Origin: Deltaproteobacteria bacterium
GTDB taxonomy: Bacteria > Desulfobacterota > DSM-4660 > Desulfatiglandales > B25-G16
Assembly: GCA_020348625.1 (NCBI GenBank)
Contig: CP070752.1
Span: forward strand, 2,996,742 to 3,029,175
Reading direction: 5' to 3'
DNA length: 32,434 bases
In this document: positions 1 through 8,249 of the stretch, one piece after another
How the letters are laid out: the number at the start of each line of letters is the position of its first letter
Position numbering within the stretch: position 1 is the first letter of the stretch
Program-made: the position numbers and the translations under genes
Notes under the pieces: generated by a model
The model's database searches: none
What the model was told of the DNA's origin: nothing
The model's input: only the letters and a program-made list of their open reading frames with translations

Positions 1-41
1 AAGTCGTATTCGGAGATCTTTTTTTGTTCTGCTTTGGCCAT
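1..41 (-). CDS. 5' end of an unidentified gene, cut by the window edge
   Basis: An ATG at 41-39 is preceded on the minus strand by a strong run of G (complement of 43-49), a good ribosome binding site. It opens a frame reading MAKAEQKKISEYD before the window ends. Thirteen residues are too few to name the product. It lies downstream of the AcuC-like gene on the same strand but is separated from it by 218 bases, so it may have its own promoter. Confidence 0.55.
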   Translation of the reverse strand, partial: MAKAEQKKISEYD

Positions 42-173
42 AGGTCCCCCCAGTAGAATTAAAGGTTACAGGTAAACGATCGCATATAAGAGCGCTTACT
101 TTGAAAATCACCCCAAAAAGCGGCTTGTGCCATACTTGTTTATCAGCTACTAGCTTGTTCGCATCAACAGTTA

Positions 174-210
174 ATTGCAATAAATACAACTCTTTTTGCA
201 ATGATTGCAA
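174..210. promoter_or_regulatory. TTGCAAT palindromes, possible operator
   Basis: Positions 196-210 form a perfect 7-1-7 inverted repeat (TTGCAAT, one base, ATTGCAA). A second palindromic ATTGCAAT core lies at 174-181. Both sit in the gap between the AcuC-like gene and the partial gene at 1-41, upstream of the latter. Repeated copies of one palindromic core suggest a repressor or activator site. The protein that binds is unknown and the assignment is inference. Confidence 0.3.
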
Positions 211-259
211 GATTTCTGAGCATGTTGCATTTGCGGGAAGGGGCGTGCTTGCTAGACTA

Positions 260-1375
260 TTAAAGCCGGTGTCGCTTGATGAGATATTCCATGGTCTTTC
301 CGACTTCCTGCCGGATGCTCTCCTTTTCAGGCCCTGTAACAGCATAGGGCCGATCGTAGAGACTGCCCACCTCCATCTCAGGACCGAACATCATCCCGCC
401 TACCCGGCCTGCAAATTCATCCTTGGGTTCAACATCGTTTAGGATGGCCCAGGCCAGTGTCCAGCACCGGGCTGTCCGGTAGATATCATAGCCTCCGCCG
501 CCGGTGGCCAGGATTTTCCCGCATAATCCTTTCATTTCTTTTACCACCTGGGTATACGAGTTATTGGTGAGCATCAGGTCGGTCAGCGGATCCGAAATGA
601 GGGAATCTGCCCCCAGTTCCGCAACCAAGATATCCGGCTTAAAGCGCTGGATCAGGGGAATCACGATCCTATGGAAAACCTCAAGATAGACCTCGTCATC
701 GGTTTTCGGGGGCAGGGGGATATTGACAATCAACCCCTCCCCTTTCCCCTCTCCCGACTCCTCTACAAAGCCGGTGTAAGGATAGATATGCTTTCCCGAT
801 TCGTGGATTGATATGAATTGCACCCCGCCATCATCGAGAAATGCATCTTGAACGGCATTCCCGTGATGGGCGTCGATATCCAGATAGGTGATACGAACGT
901 CGCGGGCGAGCGCTTCCTTAATGGCTATGACGGGGTCATTGATATAGCAAAATCCCTCTGCCCGCGATCGATAGGCATGATGATATCCGCCCAGTGGATT
1001 AAAGACCACGTCGGCTTTTTGATCCAGTATTTCCACCATGCCCTCCCAGGTTGCACCGGCGCACTTTCTGGACCATTCATAGATTCCCCGGAGCGGCGGG
1101 TTATCTTGAGAGCCGATTCCATAGTTGAGCATCTCCTGGAATATCTCACCCTTACCGACTCTTTGAAGCACCTTAAGGTAGTCTTTGCTGTGCGCGAGGA
1201 GGAGTTTCTCGTAGGGGAGCGCCGGAGGCTTCTTCAGGGTCATGTACTCTTCGTGGAGCACCCCGTAACGATAGCAGAGCTCGAGTGTTTTTTGGGCCCT
1301 TTCGGGTTTAAAGGGGTGATCCGGTCCGAAGTCATACCGGGCTAATTCGCCTGAATAGTAAAAGATAGAGCGCAA
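260..1375 (-). CDS. acuC: AcuC-like histone deacetylase family protein
   Basis: This 371-residue protein belongs to the zinc-dependent class I/II histone deacetylase-like family (AcuC in Bacillus is of similar length). Visible active-site signatures are GGYHHAYRSRAEGFCYIND, the zinc-binding LDIDAHHGN, ELGAD, and the glycine-rich TGGGGYD loop. In Bacillus, AcuC deacetylates and so reactivates acetyl-CoA synthetase. An acsA gene lies upstream in the same operon here, so the same role is a reasonable inference. The start is TTG at 1375, with AGGA about 9 bases upstream; no closer ATG gives the full N-terminus. It is separated from the preceding receiver gene by a palindrome-rich spacer. The family assignment is firm; the exact substrate is inferred. 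Confidence 0.88.
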   Translation of the reverse strand: MRSIFYYSGELARYDFGPDHPFKPERAQKTLELCYRYGVLHEEYMTLKKPPALPYEKLLLAHSKDYLKVLQRVGKGEIFQEMLNYGIGSQDNPPLRGIYEWSRKCAGATWEGMVEILDQKADVVFNPLGGYHHAYRSRAEGFCYINDPVIAIKEALARDVRITYLDIDAHHGNAVQDAFLDDGGVQFISIHESGKHIYPYTGFVEESGEGKGEGLIVNIPLPPKTDDEVYLEVFHRIVIPLIQRFKPDILVAELGADSLISDPLTDLMLTNNSYTQVVKEMKGLCGKILATGGGGYDIYRTARCWTLAWAILNDVEPKDEFAGRVGGMMFGPEMEVGSLYDRPYAVTGPEKESIRQEVGKTMEYLIKRHRL

Positions 1376-1395
1376 GGTACTGGTCCTGATTTTTA

Positions 1396-1531
1396 TTCGC
1401 CTTCGCCAGAATACCCTGTAGCTTGCTACAGGGATAAATGGCGAGGCGAACCGGGCCGAAGCGCTTTAGCGCGAAGGCGGGTTTGGCTTCGGCGCAATTC
1501 CGCTTGAGATACCCCGCAGCTCGCTGCGGGG
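1396..1531. repeat. Cluster of nested palindromes (REP-like)
   Basis: Three hairpin-forming units fill the gap between the receiver gene and acuC. The first is a perfect 9-bp stem, 1414-1422 with 1425-1433 (CCCTGTAGC/GCTACAGGG). It is nested inside a longer imperfect stem, 1396-1408 with 1439-1450 (TTCGCC..CGCCA/TGGCGAGGCGAA, one bulge). The second is GCCGAAGC (1455-1462) with GCTTCGGC (1486-1493), holding an inner GCGC/GCGC. The third is a perfect 9-bp stem, 1512-1520 with 1523-1531 (CCCCGCAGC/GCTGCGGGG). The first and third are variants of one sequence. They could act as a terminator, an mRNA stabiliser or a REP-type mobile palindrome; no T-run follows, so a simple rho-independent terminator is less likely. 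Confidence 0.7.
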
Positions 1532-1535
1532 AGCT

Positions 1536-1916
1536 TCATTCCCCTTGATCCTCTAACGTGTCTCTGATCAATTCCTTAAGCCTGCCCGGGTCAATGGGTT
1601 TGGTGAGATAGAGCTCGCAACCGCATCCTTCTTCGCTCTGGAGATCCCTTGCCTCGGTTTTCGCGGTAAGCATAATGATTTTTACCGCGCTCATCTCGTC
1701 AGCCCTCTCTCGCACCTCTTTGCAGAGATCGAAACCGGTCATTTTGGGCATCACCACATCCAGGATCAAGAGATCAAAGCGTTCCTTATCCAATATCTCC
1801 AACGCCTCCTGCCCCCGGGTGGCAACCCGAACCTCATAGCCTGAGGATGTAAGGAGCTCCTTGAGGGCCTCGAGCACCAGTACATCGTCGTCAACAACCA
1901 GAATCCTATGCGCCAT
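1536..1916 (-). CDS. Single-domain response regulator (receiver only)
   Basis: A 126-residue receiver (CheY-like) protein with no output domain. The acidic pocket is D10-D11, the phosphoacceptor is D53 in LLILDVVMPKM, and the conserved Lys lies in YLTKPID. The ATG at 1916 is chosen over an upstream start because GGGGG lies just before it and the family begins there (MAHRILVVDDD). It overlaps the end of the upstream PAS histidine kinase gene by 11 bases, so the two are very probably translationally coupled cognates. With no DNA-binding domain it must act on a protein or relay phosphate. Confidence 0.9.
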   Translation of the reverse strand: MAHRILVVDDDVLVLEALKELLTSSGYEVRVATRGQEALEILDKERFDLLILDVVMPKMTGFDLCKEVRERADEMSAVKIIMLTAKTEARDLQSEEGCGCELYLTKPIDPGRLKELIRDTLEDQGE

Positions 1917-3426
1917 TGTTCCCCCTTGGCTCTTGCTTGATACCAGTTCTCCCATGTCCGTCCAGATAGACGGGCAGGCCTAAGATAAATGTCGTGCCTT
2001 TATTCGGCTGGCTCTTGACCTTGATTTTCCCCTGATGAGCCTCCACGATGCGGTAACTGATTGAAAGCCCAAGGCCTATCCCCTTGTCGGAATCCTTGGT
2101 GGTGAAGAAGGGATTGAAGATCTGTTCGATCTCTTCCGGTGTCATGCCCACCCCGGTATCACTGACCCTGAACTCTACCTGCTCGTTTTTCTTATTCAAG
2201 GCTGTTTGGATGGTGAGCACTTTTGGCGAGCTCTTTTCCATGGCATCCCGCGCGTTGGAGATTAGATTCAATAGAACCTGCTCGATTTGATTCTTATCTC
2301 CCAACACCTTGGGCACGTTCTCGGCTAAGTTCAGCTCCACCTCTATGCCCATATTGAGAAGCTGTTGGCGAGTGAGCGCCATCACTGACAATACCGCTTC
2401 ATTCGCATCCATTGCAGTGAATTCGAACTCAGATTGCCGAGAGAATTCTTTAAGTTTCTTTACAATCTTTTGAATCCGTTGGTTACACTCTTTGAGCAGC
2501 AGGACTCTCCTTTTCAACTCGGAGTTATCATCTGCTTCGCTCTCCAGTAAATGGAGGTAGGTATCCGATGCCATGAGGGGATTGTTAATCTCATGGGCCA
2601 CGCCGGTTACCAGGTCGCCGAGTGCCCTCATCTTGACCGCCTGAATCAGTTCTGCTTGCGTTGCCAACAGTTTTTCCGACAGCTTTTTCCTGGCAGTAAT
2701 ATCCTGAAATACACCCATCGTCCCAACAACTTCGCCATAGTCATCATACAGGAGTGTGTCGGAGGTTCTAATGGTGATAATCTTACCTCCAACACGCATG
2801 TCAAACTCATAATCCCTGATCCGGCCAAATTCCCTCAGCTTGCGCATGATTTCACGTGCTTGGTCAATGCCTCCTTTGTAATAGTTAGATATATGTTGTC
2901 CGATAATCTGGTGACCGCGCAATCCAATGAGCTCTCTGAGCGACCGGTTGGCATAGGTAATATACCCCTTGGTGTCTGTGGTAACGATGGCGTCAATAGA
3001 GCTTTCGAGTATGTTTTCAAGGAAATTTCTGGAGTTCGTGAGCTCTTTTTCCAATCGCAGGAGACTGGGCGTAATTTGGGTAATTTCAAGGATACCCTTA
3101 GATTGACCTTTTGAGTTTTTCAGGCGGGTAAATACGGAGACAGCCGGGAAGAGATCTCCGTCCTTATGACGGCGCAGCAATCGCTCCTCGGCCCAACCCT
3201 CGCCCTTTACGCTTTCAGCGATATGTTCGAACAGGCGGGTATTCTGATCGTCTTCTGAGAACGTGAGTTCCGGCAGATACCGATCCTTTGCCTCATCTTC
3301 CGTATATCCAAACAGATTGGCTGCACCCCGGCTGAACAGCTTAATAGTACCATCAAATCCCGTAACAATAATCGCGGTATGCGTTGCAGAATCCAGTATG
3401 CTGTTCAAAACCCCGGGAGCAGCCAT
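1906..3426 (-). CDS. PAS-PAS sensor histidine kinase, soluble
   Basis: About 506 residues. Two PAS domains (roughly 10-120 and 135-255) are followed by a HisKA dimerisation domain with His278 in GVAHEINNPL, then an HATPase domain with N box (NLISNARDA), G1 (SDTGVGM), F box (FNPFFTTK) and G2 (GIGLGLSI). No membrane segment is visible, so it senses a cytoplasmic cue; PAS domains often bind flavin, heme or small ligands, but nothing here says which. The ATG at 3426 has AAGGAGA 11-12 bases upstream; an upstream TTG at 3453 lacks a site. It lies 96 bases after acsA and overlaps its receiver partner, which suggests it monitors acetate or redox state. Confidence 0.9.
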   Translation of the reverse strand: MAAPGVLNSILDSATHTAIIVTGFDGTIKLFSRGAANLFGYTEDEAKDRYLPELTFSEDDQNTRLFEHIAESVKGEGWAEERLLRRHKDGDLFPAVSVFTRLKNSKGQSKGILEITQITPSLLRLEKELTNSRNFLENILESSIDAIVTTDTKGYITYANRSLRELIGLRGHQIIGQHISNYYKGGIDQAREIMRKLREFGRIRDYEFDMRVGGKIITIRTSDTLLYDDYGEVVGTMGVFQDITARKKLSEKLLATQAELIQAVKMRALGDLVTGVAHEINNPLMASDTYLHLLESEADDNSELKRRVLLLKECNQRIQKIVKKLKEFSRQSEFEFTAMDANEAVLSVMALTRQQLLNMGIEVELNLAENVPKVLGDKNQIEQVLLNLISNARDAMEKSSPKVLTIQTALNKKNEQVEFRVSDTGVGMTPEEIEQIFNPFFTTKDSDKGIGLGLSISYRIVEAHQGKIKVKSQPNKGTTFILGLPVYLDGHGRTGIKQEPRGNNGA

Positions 3427-3522
3427 CTGTTTACGTCTCTCCTTACGTGGCAAGCATGGAAGCTATCTCCTGTATCATGCCCTCAAAAGGAGAAAACGTC
3501 AAACCGAAAGTCCCCCGTTCTC

Positions 3523-5478
3523 TTAAACGACCCGTTCGGCTACCAGCTTATCAACGACGCTCGGATCAGCGAGCGTGGTCGTGTCACCCAGATCACCGAT
3601 ATCCCCGGCCGCGATCTTCTTGAGGATCCGCCGCATGATCTTTCCGCTTCTGGTCTTGGGTAGACCGTCGGCCCACTGGAGCTTCTCAGGTGTTGCAATC
3701 GGCCCGATCTCGGTTCTCACGTGCTGCACGAGTTGCTTCTTGAGCTCGTCTGTTTTCTCCACGCCGCTGTTCAAGGTAACAAAGGCGTAGATGGAGGTGC
3801 CTTTGATTTCATGGGGGTAGCCCACCACTGCTGCCTCGGCGACCGTGGGGTGGGAAACAAGGGCGCTCTCGATCTCTGCGGTTCCCATCCGGTGACCGGA
3901 CACGTTAATAACGTCATCGATCCGACCGGTGATCCAGTAGTAACCGTCTTCATCCCTGCGGGAGCCGTCCCCGGCCGTGTATTTGCCCGGGAATTGGACG
4001 AAGTAGGTCTCCTTGAATCGTTCCGGGTCACCATACACCCTTCTCATGAGTCCCGGCCATGGTTGTTTTATACACAAGGCCCCTGAACACGGGCCTTCGA
4101 GTTCGTTGCCGTCATCGTCCACAATACAGGGGTTAACGCCGAAGAACGGAAGGGTTGCCGAGCCCGGTTTGATGGGTATAGCACCGGGAAGGGGTGTTAT
4201 AAGAACACCGCCCGTCTCGGTCTGCCACCATGTATCCACAATGGGGCAGCGCCCGCCGCCCACGGTGTTGTAATACCACAACCAGGCCTCTGGGTTAATG
4301 GGCTCACCCACGGTTCCGAGGAGCTCAAGCGTGCTGGTATCGTGTTTCTTCACATAGCCATCACCCTCCTTGGCGATCGCACGAATGGCAGTCGGAGCAG
4401 TGTAGAAGAGATTGACCTTGTGTTTTTCAACCACCTCCCAGAACCTTCCGGCATCCGGGTACGTGGGAACTCCCTCGAAGATAATACTGGTTGCGCCGTT
4501 ACACAGCGGCCCGTACACGATATAGGAGTGGCCCGTAACCCAGCCGATATCGGCGGTGCACCAGAAGATATCCTCTTCGTGGTAGTCGAAAATGAGCTTG
4601 TGGGTTACTGCCACAAAAACGAGATAACCGCCCGTAGTATGCAATACCCCCTTGGGCTTTCCTGTTGAGCCTGAGGTATAGAGGATGAAGAGCGTATCTT
4701 CGGCATCCATCTCCTCGGGCGGACAATCGGCATCTACCTGAGCCATTTCCTCGTGATACCAGGTATCAATCTTGTCGTTCCATTTTACCTCCACATTAGC
4801 CCGCTTAACCACGATATTGGTCTCCACGCTCGGACACGCCTTGAGTGCCTCATCGGCGTTCTGTTTGGTAGGAACCGCCTTTGCACCTCGAAAGGTCCCG
4901 TCACAGGAAATCAGTACCTTTGCTTCACAGTCCTGGACCCTGTCACGAAGGGAGTCTGCGGAGAATCCACCAAATACGATGCTGTGGATGGCACCGATCC
5001 GCGTGCAGGCCAGCATGGTAATCGCAAGTTCCGGAATCATCGGCAGATAAATAGACACCCGATCGCCCTTCTTGACCCCTTTTTTCTTGAGCACATTTGC
5101 GAACTTACACACCTCTTCATGGAGCTGCTTGTAGGTGAAGGTTTTGGTGTCTGACGGATCATTGCCCTCGAAAATGATGGCGATCTTATCGCCTCTGTTT
5201 TCGAGCTGCCGGTCAAGGCAGTTATAGGAGACATTCAACTTTCCATTGATAAACCATTTATGTTCGGGGGATTTGTTCCAATCATATTCACAGACCTTAT
5301 CCCACTTCTTGAACCAGGACACATACTCCTCGGCCACTTCACCCCAATAACCTGCGGGATCATCAACAGAGCGCTTCCACATCTTCTGGTATTGTTCCAT
5401 GCTATTAATATACGCTCGCTTCTTCCAGTAATCAGATACCGGAAAAACCTTTCCTTCGAGAGATACCTCTGTGTTCAT
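3523..5478 (-). CDS. acsA: Acetyl-CoA synthetase (AMP-forming)
   Basis: This 651-residue enzyme converts acetate, ATP and CoA to acetyl-CoA, AMP and pyrophosphate in the cytoplasm. ANL superfamily signatures are present: [11 protein letters not shown] (ATP binding), [10 protein letters not shown] (acetate pocket and adenylate), [20 protein letters not shown] (hinge) and the C-terminal [11 protein letters not shown], whose lysine (about K613) is the one acetylated in other Acs proteins. Length and motifs match full-length Acs. The ATG at 5478 follows GGAGGATAAAAT. It lies between a GNAT acetyltransferase gene and an AcuC-like gene, the classic arrangement for reversible acetylation control. 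Confidence 0.96.
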   Translation of the reverse strand: MNTEVSLEGKVFPVSDYWKKRAYINSMEQYQKMWKRSVDDPAGYWGEVAEEYVSWFKKWDKVCEYDWNKSPEHKWFINGKLNVSYNCLDRQLENRGDKIAIIFEGNDPSDTKTFTYKQLHEEVCKFANVLKKKGVKKGDRVSIYLPMIPELAITMLACTRIGAIHSIVFGGFSADSLRDRVQDCEAKVLISCDGTFRGAKAVPTKQNADEALKACPSVETNIVVKRANVEVKWNDKIDTWYHEEMAQVDADCPPEEMDAEDTLFILYTSGSTGKPKGVLHTTGGYLVFVAVTHKLIFDYHEEDIFWCTADIGWVTGHSYIVYGPLCNGATSIIFEGVPTYPDAGRFWEVVEKHKVNLFYTAPTAIRAIAKEGDGYVKKHDTSTLELLGTVGEPINPEAWLWYYNTVGGGRCPIVDTWWQTETGGVLITPLPGAIPIKPGSATLPFFGVNPCIVDDDGNELEGPCSGALCIKQPWPGLMRRVYGDPERFKETYFVQFPGKYTAGDGSRRDEDGYYWITGRIDDVINVSGHRMGTAEIESALVSHPTVAEAAVVGYPHEIKGTSIYAFVTLNSGVEKTDELKKQLVQHVRTEIGPIATPEKLQWADGLPKTRSGKIMRRILKKIAAGDIGDLGDTTTLADPSVVDKLVAERVV

Positions 5479-5537
5479 ATTTTATCCTCCTTACTAGAAT
5501 GATCTTCAAGTGACTGGTAAATCCTTGAGCAACTATA

Positions 5538-5613
5538 CAGGTCACACCCTTGCAACAATTCACCTTTTCCCATCTCTTCCTGCCCTCCTTTCACCATCCT
5601 TTGTTGTGACCTG
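5538..5613. promoter_or_regulatory. 9-bp inverted repeat upstream of acsA
   Basis: CAGGTCACA (5538-5546) and TGTGACCTG (5605-5613) are perfect inverted copies separated by 58 bases, in the 139-base gap between the GNAT gene and acsA. They could be paired operator half-sites or the base of an mRNA stem in the acsA leader. TGTGA is also the half-site core of CRP/FNR-type regulators, but each arm here is a single half-site, so that reading is speculative. Confidence 0.35.
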
Positions 5614-5617
5614 GGTA

Positions 5618-6118
5618 TTATTGTTCCTCTGTTATGGTTAGAATCATTTCCCAGCAATTGCCGGACGTGCCAATGCGTTTAAAACCAACCTTACGGTAAA
5701 GGGCGATTGCAATGAAGTTGTTTCTCTCCACACTCAGCCAGAGGGTGGAGAGCTTCTCCTTACGTGCCCAGTCTATGACGTAGAGCGTAATGGCAGTACC
5801 AATCCCTTGGCTCTGATAATCTTGGTGGACAAAGATAAAGTACTCCGCCCAGTTCACCGGCATAGAAAAAAGGCTGGCGTGTCCGATCACGGCATCCTCA
5901 TGCAGGGCCAGGAGATTCGTACCATTGCTGATCATACCCTGCGTCCATTGGTGTCGTTTTTCCCGGTCCATGGGCGGTAGCCCCTGCACGGACCCAAGCG
6001 GGCTGTACCTATCGTACATGCCTGTTAGCGATGCGAAGTAGTGCTCCTCATACGGTATTATGGTTATGAGATGGCCTTTTTCGCTCTCTACTGTCTTAAC
6101 AGTTGAAAAAGATCTCAT
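5618..6118 (-). CDS. GNAT-family N-acetyltransferase, possible AcuA-like Acs acetylase
   Basis: A 166-residue single-domain GNAT protein. The acetyl-CoA-binding motif A is visible as QDYQSQGIGTAITLYVIDWA, followed by the family's typical LSVERNNFIAIALYRKVGF segment near the C-terminus. GNAT enzymes transfer acetyl from acetyl-CoA to an amine. The position directly upstream of acsA, with AcuB-like and AcuC-like genes in the same operon, suggests that it acetylates Acs, as AcuA does in Bacillus; this is inferred from context, since the sequence alone does not fix the substrate. The ATG at 6118 has GAAGG six bases upstream. Confidence 0.82.
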   Translation of the reverse strand: MRSFSTVKTVESEKGHLITIIPYEEHYFASLTGMYDRYSPLGSVQGLPPMDREKRHQWTQGMISNGTNLLALHEDAVIGHASLFSMPVNWAEYFIFVHQDYQSQGIGTAITLYVIDWARKEKLSTLWLSVERNNFIAIALYRKVGFKRIGTSGNCWEMILTITEEQ

Positions 6119-6173
6119 GTGCGGCCTTCGGGGAGCGCCCTGCTCAACGCCATGCCTTTATCCTCTCCTCTCG

Positions 6174-6800
6174 TCACCAGATCTCCGCACTCCTCCTCAC
6201 ATCGAGCCAGCGTCTCTGGGATCGGGTGAGGGGGCCGATCTGCCCTTCGATCCACTCCACATCGCCGGTTAAGAGGGCCAGTTTCTCAGGACCGGTGAGA
6301 TCGTAGTCATCCAGGGCATCGGCTGCATCCTCCAGGAGGCTGGTGAAGAAGTGGGGATCGGATGCTGCCTTCTCCAGTACCTTGATGATCTCCTCTTGGT
6401 GGATGAGCTCCTGGTCCTCAGGGGCCTGGGTGGCTGCCAGATTGAGTGCCGAGGCACAGGCCTTGAGCAGCTGATCAGGGGTAAAGGGTTTCTCCAGATA
6501 ATCCGCTGCTCCTAGTTTCATGGCCTGGACTGCTGAGCGGACCGTGGCATAGCCGGTGATGATGACCACGGGCAGGGATGGCTTGGCCCGTTTGACATCT
6601 CTCAATACCCGCATCCCGCCGATATCGGGCATGCGGATATCGGTGAGAACGATGTCGTAGTTTCCTTGGATGGCCTTATCCCGTCCCTCACGGCCGCTTA
6701 AGGTGATATCTACGCTGTAGTCCTCTTCACGTAAGATCTTGCTGACGCTATCCAGGACGATCTGCTCGTCATCGATCACTAGGGCTTTGTGTGTTTCCAT
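6174..6800 (-). CDS. Response regulator with an uncharacterised C-terminal helical domain (copy 1)
   Basis: 208 residues. The receiver domain (1-120) has D10-D11, phosphoacceptor D54 in VLTDIRMPD and K104 in YLEKPFTPD. Residues about 130-208 form a non-DNA-binding, probably helical domain with the signature YDLTGPEKLALLTGDVEWIE and a C-terminal SAEIW. The 14546-15172 product has the same length and layout, and a disrupted third copy is at 24597-25220. I do not recognise the domain with certainty; its PEK-ALL-GD-xxWIE pattern resembles small LigA/Os-type helical domains, which is only a suggestion. The start ATG has GGAGGAAA upstream. It follows the CBS gene by 37 bases and lies 55 bases before the GNAT gene. 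Confidence 0.9.
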   Translation of the reverse strand: METHKALVIDDEQIVLDSVSKILREEDYSVDITLSGREGRDKAIQGNYDIVLTDIRMPDIGGMRVLRDVKRAKPSLPVVIITGYATVRSAVQAMKLGAADYLEKPFTPDQLLKACASALNLAATQAPEDQELIHQEEIIKVLEKAASDPHFFTSLLEDAADALDDYDLTGPEKLALLTGDVEWIEGQIGPLTRSQRRWLDVRRSAEIW

Positions 6801-6837
6801 GGGTTTCCTCCTGATGTATTACGCATTCCCACAGCAC

Positions 6838-7476
6838 TTAGTCCACATCGACCACATCGAAACCGGCAGACGTGAGCTCTTTTACCACCTGATCGGCGTT
6901 CTCAGACTTGAGGCGCAACACGATCAGCCATTCTTCGCTGCCCTCCTCAGGGGGGAAGGTCATCAGGCTCAACAGGACGGTTTTGTGCCGGTCCAAGACC
7001 TCCATGATACTTTGCATATTGCCGAAATCCTTTGAGGCCCGTATATCGATCCTTGTACCCTCCTCTCTCACCCCCAAGATTTTTGTCATTATCCTCACGA
7101 TATCCGACTCCGTGGCAATGCCTACCAGTTTGCCATCTTCCACAACGGGAAATGCCCCGAAGCCCTTCTCCTGCCCCAATTGTAGGGCCTCTTCAGCCGG
7201 CATATCCGGAGAGATCGTAAATGGGTCCCTCACCATTATGTCTTTGACGGTCATCTTGGCCAGGAGATAATGCAACTCATGAATGCTCAATGCTGTAGCC
7301 GGCGACGGAGATGCCTCCAGAAGCAGCCGTTCGGTTACAAGCCCTACCAGTTTGTCCTTTTTGAGGACGGGCAGTCTCCTGATCTTGTGAGCCTTCATTA
7401 TCTTTCTGGCATCGTGGATCGAGGTGTCCCCGCTCACTGCCACCACATTGGTACTCATGATGTCTCGTATTCTCAT
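6838..7476 (-). CDS. acuB: AcuB-like CBS-domain protein with C-terminal ACT-like domain (copy 1)
   Basis: 212 residues, close to the 214 of Bacillus AcuB. Two CBS motifs (about 1-60 and 75-135; MRIRDIMSTN and VKDIMVRDP mark their starts) usually bind adenosyl nucleotides such as AMP, ATP or NAD. Residues about 140-212 look like an ACT-type regulatory domain (IDIRASKDFG...VLRLKSENADQVVKEL). It is probably the first gene of the acetate operon and could sense adenylate charge, fitting an AMP-forming Acs. The start ATG follows AAAGGGGGG. A close paralogue lies at 25283-25924, also followed by a receiver gene. Confidence 0.88.
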   Translation of the reverse strand: MRIRDIMSTNVVAVSGDTSIHDARKIMKAHKIRRLPVLKKDKLVGLVTERLLLEASPSPATALSIHELHYLLAKMTVKDIMVRDPFTISPDMPAEEALQLGQEKGFGAFPVVEDGKLVGIATESDIVRIMTKILGVREEGTRIDIRASKDFGNMQSIMEVLDRHKTVLLSLMTFPPEEGSEEWLIVLRLKSENADQVVKELTSAGFDVVDVD

Positions 7477-8228
7477 GTTTCCCCCCTTTCCTTGTCTACG
7501 ATTCTCAACACACCATCATCAACCCTTACGAGGCGTGTGACACATTCGTTTTAACCACTGACCCCTTGGCGATTCCGGCACGTTTCACTAGTGGATCTGC
7601 CTGTTCTCCTGCCCCGTATCACAGACCAAAACACCGCCCGTGATCCGAGGCATGGAATGCTCAATGGATCGGCCTGGTGATAATTACTCCTTGCCTATTT
7701 AATGCGAGACACCGGCTGCGTTTTCTCTTGGTACAAGGTATTCAAATGAAGAGCGAGGTTCAATCAGGTAATGTACCCAAAAAGATAAAAAGTACACCCA
7801 TTTAAGGATGGGAGGCGGTCATTCGTGGTGCCTCTCCCTATCGCACGTAGGGCGAACTACCCAATAAGGTATGCCGCCAAGGGCTCCAAGCAGATCGACA
7901 CGGCATTTGGTGTTACCCACGGGCCTAGAGAAGTATCAGAAACGAGATATCGTGAATGTAACTACCTTTATACCAAGGATAGCACCGAATGTAAATACTC
8001 CGCCGCCGGGAGGCGCGGGTTTGCTTTCCTATCTCAATTTCGACACGGAGCAGTTTCGCACAGATGCGATCAAGGTCAGCTCCAATTAGTAGGTATTTTG
8101 CCCTATTCCAGGTAGTCTAAAACGCATGCGTGTATCATTCCCAACATCCAACAAGGACTTTTGAGTAGAATGCCGGATTGAATCTACTTCCCGATTTCTA
8201 TACACTGTGTTTCAGATTGGGCCTTGAG
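7477..8228. other. Long intergenic region with no convincing gene
   Basis: About 750 bases (1 kb to the next gene) separate the minus-strand acetate operon from the plus-strand formate operon. Short open frames exist, for example 7871-8089 on the plus strand (72 codons, AAGG before its ATG), but none has a recognisable domain and I do not call them genes. The stretch contains the repeated element at 7756-7889 and must contain the promoter of the acuB-like operon, which I could not place confidently. Confidence 0.6.
7756..7889 (-). repeat. Conserved non-coding element upstream of CBS gene, copy A
   Basis: This stretch aligns with 26109-26241. The best block is 7756-7782 against 26109-26135, both beginning AGGTTCAATC and ending CAAAA, with 22 of 27 bases identical. 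The far block GCGAACTACC is identical (7852-7861 and 26203-26212) at nearly the same distance. Between them lies a conserved CATTT..GG.TGGG core with a small stem (CCCA with TGGG here). Both copies lie upstream of a CBS gene in the same orientation, 280 bases before the start here. It may be a promoter/operator or an RNA; the function is unknown. Confidence 0.6.
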
Positions 8229-8237
8229 TGTTATAAT
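8229..8237 (+). promoter_or_regulatory. Extended -10 promoter, probably of the formate dehydrogenase operon
   Basis: TGTTATAAT is a perfect extended -10 (TG, one base, TATAAT). The -35 region about 17 bases upstream (around 8209-8215) is weak, as is usual for extended -10 promoters. Transcription would begin near 8244 and give a leader of about 245 bases before the receiver gene at 8491. It is the best promoter match I found in this gap, judged by eye only. Confidence 0.45.
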
Positions 8238-8249
8238 GGGGTTAATGTG

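Noticed and set aside
124..140. Possible sigma-54 promoter on the minus strand (TGGCAC...GC)
   Set aside because: The GG and GC elements are 8 bases apart instead of the required 10; the same wrong spacing occurs at 17264-17280 (GGCACG...GC).
7756..7790. tRNA T-arm-like GGTTCAATC
   Set aside because: No acceptor stem, anticodon arm or D arm can be formed around it; the string is part of the duplicated element.
7871..8089. 72-codon open frame on the plus strand in the 1-kb gap
   Set aside because: It has an AAGG before its ATG but no recognisable domain, and it begins inside the repeated non-coding element, so chance is more likely.
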